From an uncultured Chromatiaceae bacterium (GTDB lineage Bacteria; Pseudomonadota; Gammaproteobacteria; Enterobacterales; Alteromonadaceae): a stretch of 11,426 nucleotides of DNA. This document shows, piece after piece, positions 10,352-11,426 of this stretch (position 1 is its first letter; the number at the start of each line of letters is the position of its first letter). The notes beneath the pieces were generated by a model. The model saw nothing but the letters and a program-made list of their open reading frames with translations, was not told the origin of the DNA and did not search any database. A program made the position numbers and the translations under genes. The DNA is taken from contig CAMLSF010000118.1 in NCBI GenBank assembly GCA_946482615.1, positions 1 through 11,426 of the forward strand. The letters run 5' to 3'.

Positions 10352-11206
10352 TTATCTGTGCAATTGCCCTGCCCGCTCTGGCTGATAAAGCAGTTGCAGC
10401 ACTTGTATCGGCTGGATCTCACCGGACGGCATAGGCCAGTGAATTTCATCTCCTTCACTAAGGCCCAGCAAAGCCGAACCTACAGGAGCCAGCACTGAGA
10501 CCTTCTCACCGCCTGAATCCAAATCTTTTGGATAGACCAAAGTCAGGCAGGATTCATCCCCGGTTTTGGCCAGGCGGATCCGCACCGTCGAATTCATAGT
10601 CACCACATTGGCTGGCATAGCTTCAGGCTCTACCACAGCGCCCCGCTCCAGCTCCTGTTCCAGCGACAAACGGGCCGGATCTGTAGCGGGTAAGCGGCTT
10701 AACAGCTGATCTAACCTGTCCAAATCCAGACTGGATAGCACCAAATCAGGTAACGCCTGTTCAATAGAAGTGTGTTTCATAAGGTTCTCCTGTACAGAAG
10801 GATGGAAAGCCGGTGGTTGTTTCACCGACATCAGATCACATAACAAAAAACGTAACGGGCGGCGTAACAGCCTGACTTCAGCTACTTCACCGACATTTTT
10901 GCCAAGTAAAGCTGCACCTAAAGGCGATAACACCGAAATAAAACCCTGTTCAGCTTTAGCCTGTTGTGGGTAGACCAGCGTCAGCCAGACTTCGGTTTGA
11001 TCAGATAAGTCCAGCAAACGGGCTGAACAGCCCGGCAGCATGCCGGTTTCGCTTAAGGCTTTGCGTTTGCTTTTTGCAGCAGATTCCAGTTGCAGTAGCA
11101 GCTGTTGTAATTGCCAGGGCGGCAGCGGCTGAATAGCCGAACTTGCCATCAAAAATAAAGCCGAAACATCGGTGTGACCCGATGTATTTTTGGTAAAGAT
11201 AGTCAT
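10352..11206 (-). CDS. Tandem Rnk-like protein: two GreA/GreB C-terminal-type domains in one frame
   Basis: This cytosolic protein has 284 residues with no stop between two related halves. The second half (143-284) is a full Rnk, the RNA-polymerase-binding regulator of nucleoside diphosphate kinase. It shows DLDRLDQLLSRL, EAMPANVVTMNS, LTLVYP (221-226), SVLAPVGSALLG (237-248), GDEIHWPMP and LQLLYQPE near the end. The first half repeats the pattern more loosely: LTLVYP at 75-80 and SVLSPLGAALLG at 91-102, both at a constant offset of 146 residues, but without the IHWPMP and LLYQPE ends. Typical Rnk is about 136 residues, so this is double length. The start at 11206 has GGAG 6 bases upstream. 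A second strong start lies exactly at residue 143 (ATG at 10780), so a separate Rnk of 142 residues is probably also made. Calling both halves one protein follows directly from the open frame. Expression as a fusion is inference. Confidence 0.82.
   Translation of the reverse strand: MTIFTKNTSGHTDVSALFLMASSAIQPLPPWQLQQLLLQLESAAKSKRKALSETGMLPGCSARLLDLSDQTEVWLTLVYPQQAKAEQGFISVLSPLGAALLGKNVGEVAEVRLLRRPLRFLLCDLMSVKQPPAFHPSVQENLMKHTSIEQALPDLVLSSLDLDRLDQLLSRLPATDPARLSLEQELERGAVVEPEAMPANVVTMNSTVRIRLAKTGDESCLTLVYPKDLDSGGEKVSVLAPVGSALLGLSEGDEIHWPMPSGEIQPIQVLQLLYQPERAGQLHR
10781..10791 (-). promoter_or_regulatory. Strong internal ribosome binding site for a stand-alone Rnk
   Basis: On the minus strand AGGAG (10791-10787) lies 6 bases before an in-frame ATG (10780-10778). 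That ATG begins the second domain (MKHTSIEQ...), and the 142-residue product 10352-10780 would be an ordinary-length Rnk. The same bases encode Gln-Glu-Asn-Leu of the longer frame. This site is as good as or better than the one at the upstream start. Confidence 0.7.
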
Positions 11207-11254
11207 TCCAGACTCCGGAATTTAAGCAGTTAATAAGAAGCAAATAACAGCTAT

Positions 11255-11279
11255 GCCGACCCCGTTAAACGGAGCCGGC
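11255..11279 (-). promoter_or_regulatory. Leader hairpin upstream of the tandem Rnk gene, possible attenuator
   Basis: On the minus strand GCCGGCTCCG, loop TTTAA and CGGGGTCGGC form a 10-bp stem with two G-U pairs. It begins right after a 22-codon leader ORF and ends about 40 bases before the ribosome binding site of the Rnk-like gene. The tract after it (ATAGCTGTTATTTGC) is only moderately T-rich, so it would be a weak terminator. An RNA attenuator called the rnk leader has been described upstream of rnk genes in gammaproteobacteria. Whether this matches it needs a covariance search. Confidence 0.5.
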
Positions 11280-11348
11280 TTAAGAATGGAAGACGGTAAA
11301 AAAAGCGGCGTGATAAGACGGCGACTTTATTGCAGTTTTGAACAACAT
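11280..11348 (-). CDS. Possible 22-residue leader peptide upstream of the tandem Rnk gene
   Basis: A short frame starts at ATG 11348 and ends at TAA 11280, directly at the foot of the hairpin at 11255-11279. GGAGG lies only 2 bases before the ATG, which is close for efficient initiation. The peptide begins MLFKTAIKSPSYH and ends with a Phe-rich AAFFTVFHS, showing no run of a single amino acid as clean as in the his or phe leaders. The position (promoter, small ORF, hairpin, gene) is what makes it worth listing. It may be chance. Confidence 0.25.
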   Translation of the reverse strand: MLFKTAIKSPSYHAAFFTVFHS

Positions 11349-11383
11349 AACCTCCGTCTGGTTGCAATGGAAAAGGGAATTCG

Positions 11384-11405
11384 AATGCGGACACCATATC
11401 GCATT
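11384..11405. promoter_or_regulatory. Dyad over the -10 region of the leader promoter, possible operator
   Basis: AATGCG (11384-11389) and CGCATT (11400-11405) are perfect inverted 6-base arms separated by 10 bases, spanning the candidate -10 box at 11398-11393. A dimeric repressor bound here would block the promoter. No regulator that fits is recognisable in the window. Confidence 0.25.
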
Positions 11406-11421
11406 TAGCGGTGAAACTCAA
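11393..11421 (-). promoter_or_regulatory. Candidate sigma-70 promoter of the tandem Rnk gene
   Basis: On the minus strand TTGAGT (11421-11416) and TATGGT (11398-11393) are 17 bases apart, each matching four of six consensus bases. Start of transcription near 11386 would give a leader of about 180 bases before the gene. The -35 hexamer is the same as in the candidate promoter of the efflux operon. Confidence 0.4.
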
Positions 11422-11426
11422 AGCCG

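Noticed and set aside
11298..11321. Run of seven T on the minus strand after CGCCGC in the leader
   Set aside because: The GC-rich bases before it are direct (CGCCG twice), not inverted, so no terminator stem forms there.

Overview
The window looks like chromosome of a gammaproteobacterium of the Alteromonadales/Chromatiales type. A Rheinheimera-like organism fits best. The long form of PurC, the Rnk-type protein and the czcICBA-like order all fit that placement. This is an inference from protein style, because no search was possible.

The left end (1-1722) reads forward. It holds a complete long-form purC (SAICAR synthetase), a textbook intrinsic terminator with a UUCG loop, and a small GNAT acetyltransferase of the phosphinothricin/methionine sulfoximine family. 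From about 1800 to the right end every gene is on the minus strand, so the GNAT gene and the next gene converge.

The minus-strand part, in order of transcription (right to left), has three units. (1) 11426-10352: a roughly 220-base leader with a candidate promoter, a 22-codon leader ORF and a strong hairpin, followed by a 284-residue protein made of two tandem Rnk (GreA/GreB C-terminal-like) domains in one open frame. A strong internal ribosome binding site and ATG sit exactly at the start of the second domain. (2) 10294-4130: a heavy-metal efflux operon. It encodes a His-rich periplasmic CzcI-like protein, the outer-membrane factor CzcC, the His-rich membrane-fusion protein CzcB and the RND pump CzcA, which carries the DFG...DG...EN signature of divalent-cation pumps. 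No metal-responsive regulator gene is in the window. (3) 3972-1809: a membrane diguanylate cyclase with intact GGEEF and I-site motifs, followed 37 bases later by a secreted solute-binding protein with no transporter genes next to it, possibly a signalling pair.

Two perfect palindromes with similar arms (AGGGTCAG... and AGGGATCAG...) bracket the efflux operon. The strongest candidates for something undescribed are the tandem Rnk fusion with its internal start and structured leader, and the cyclase/binding-protein pair.
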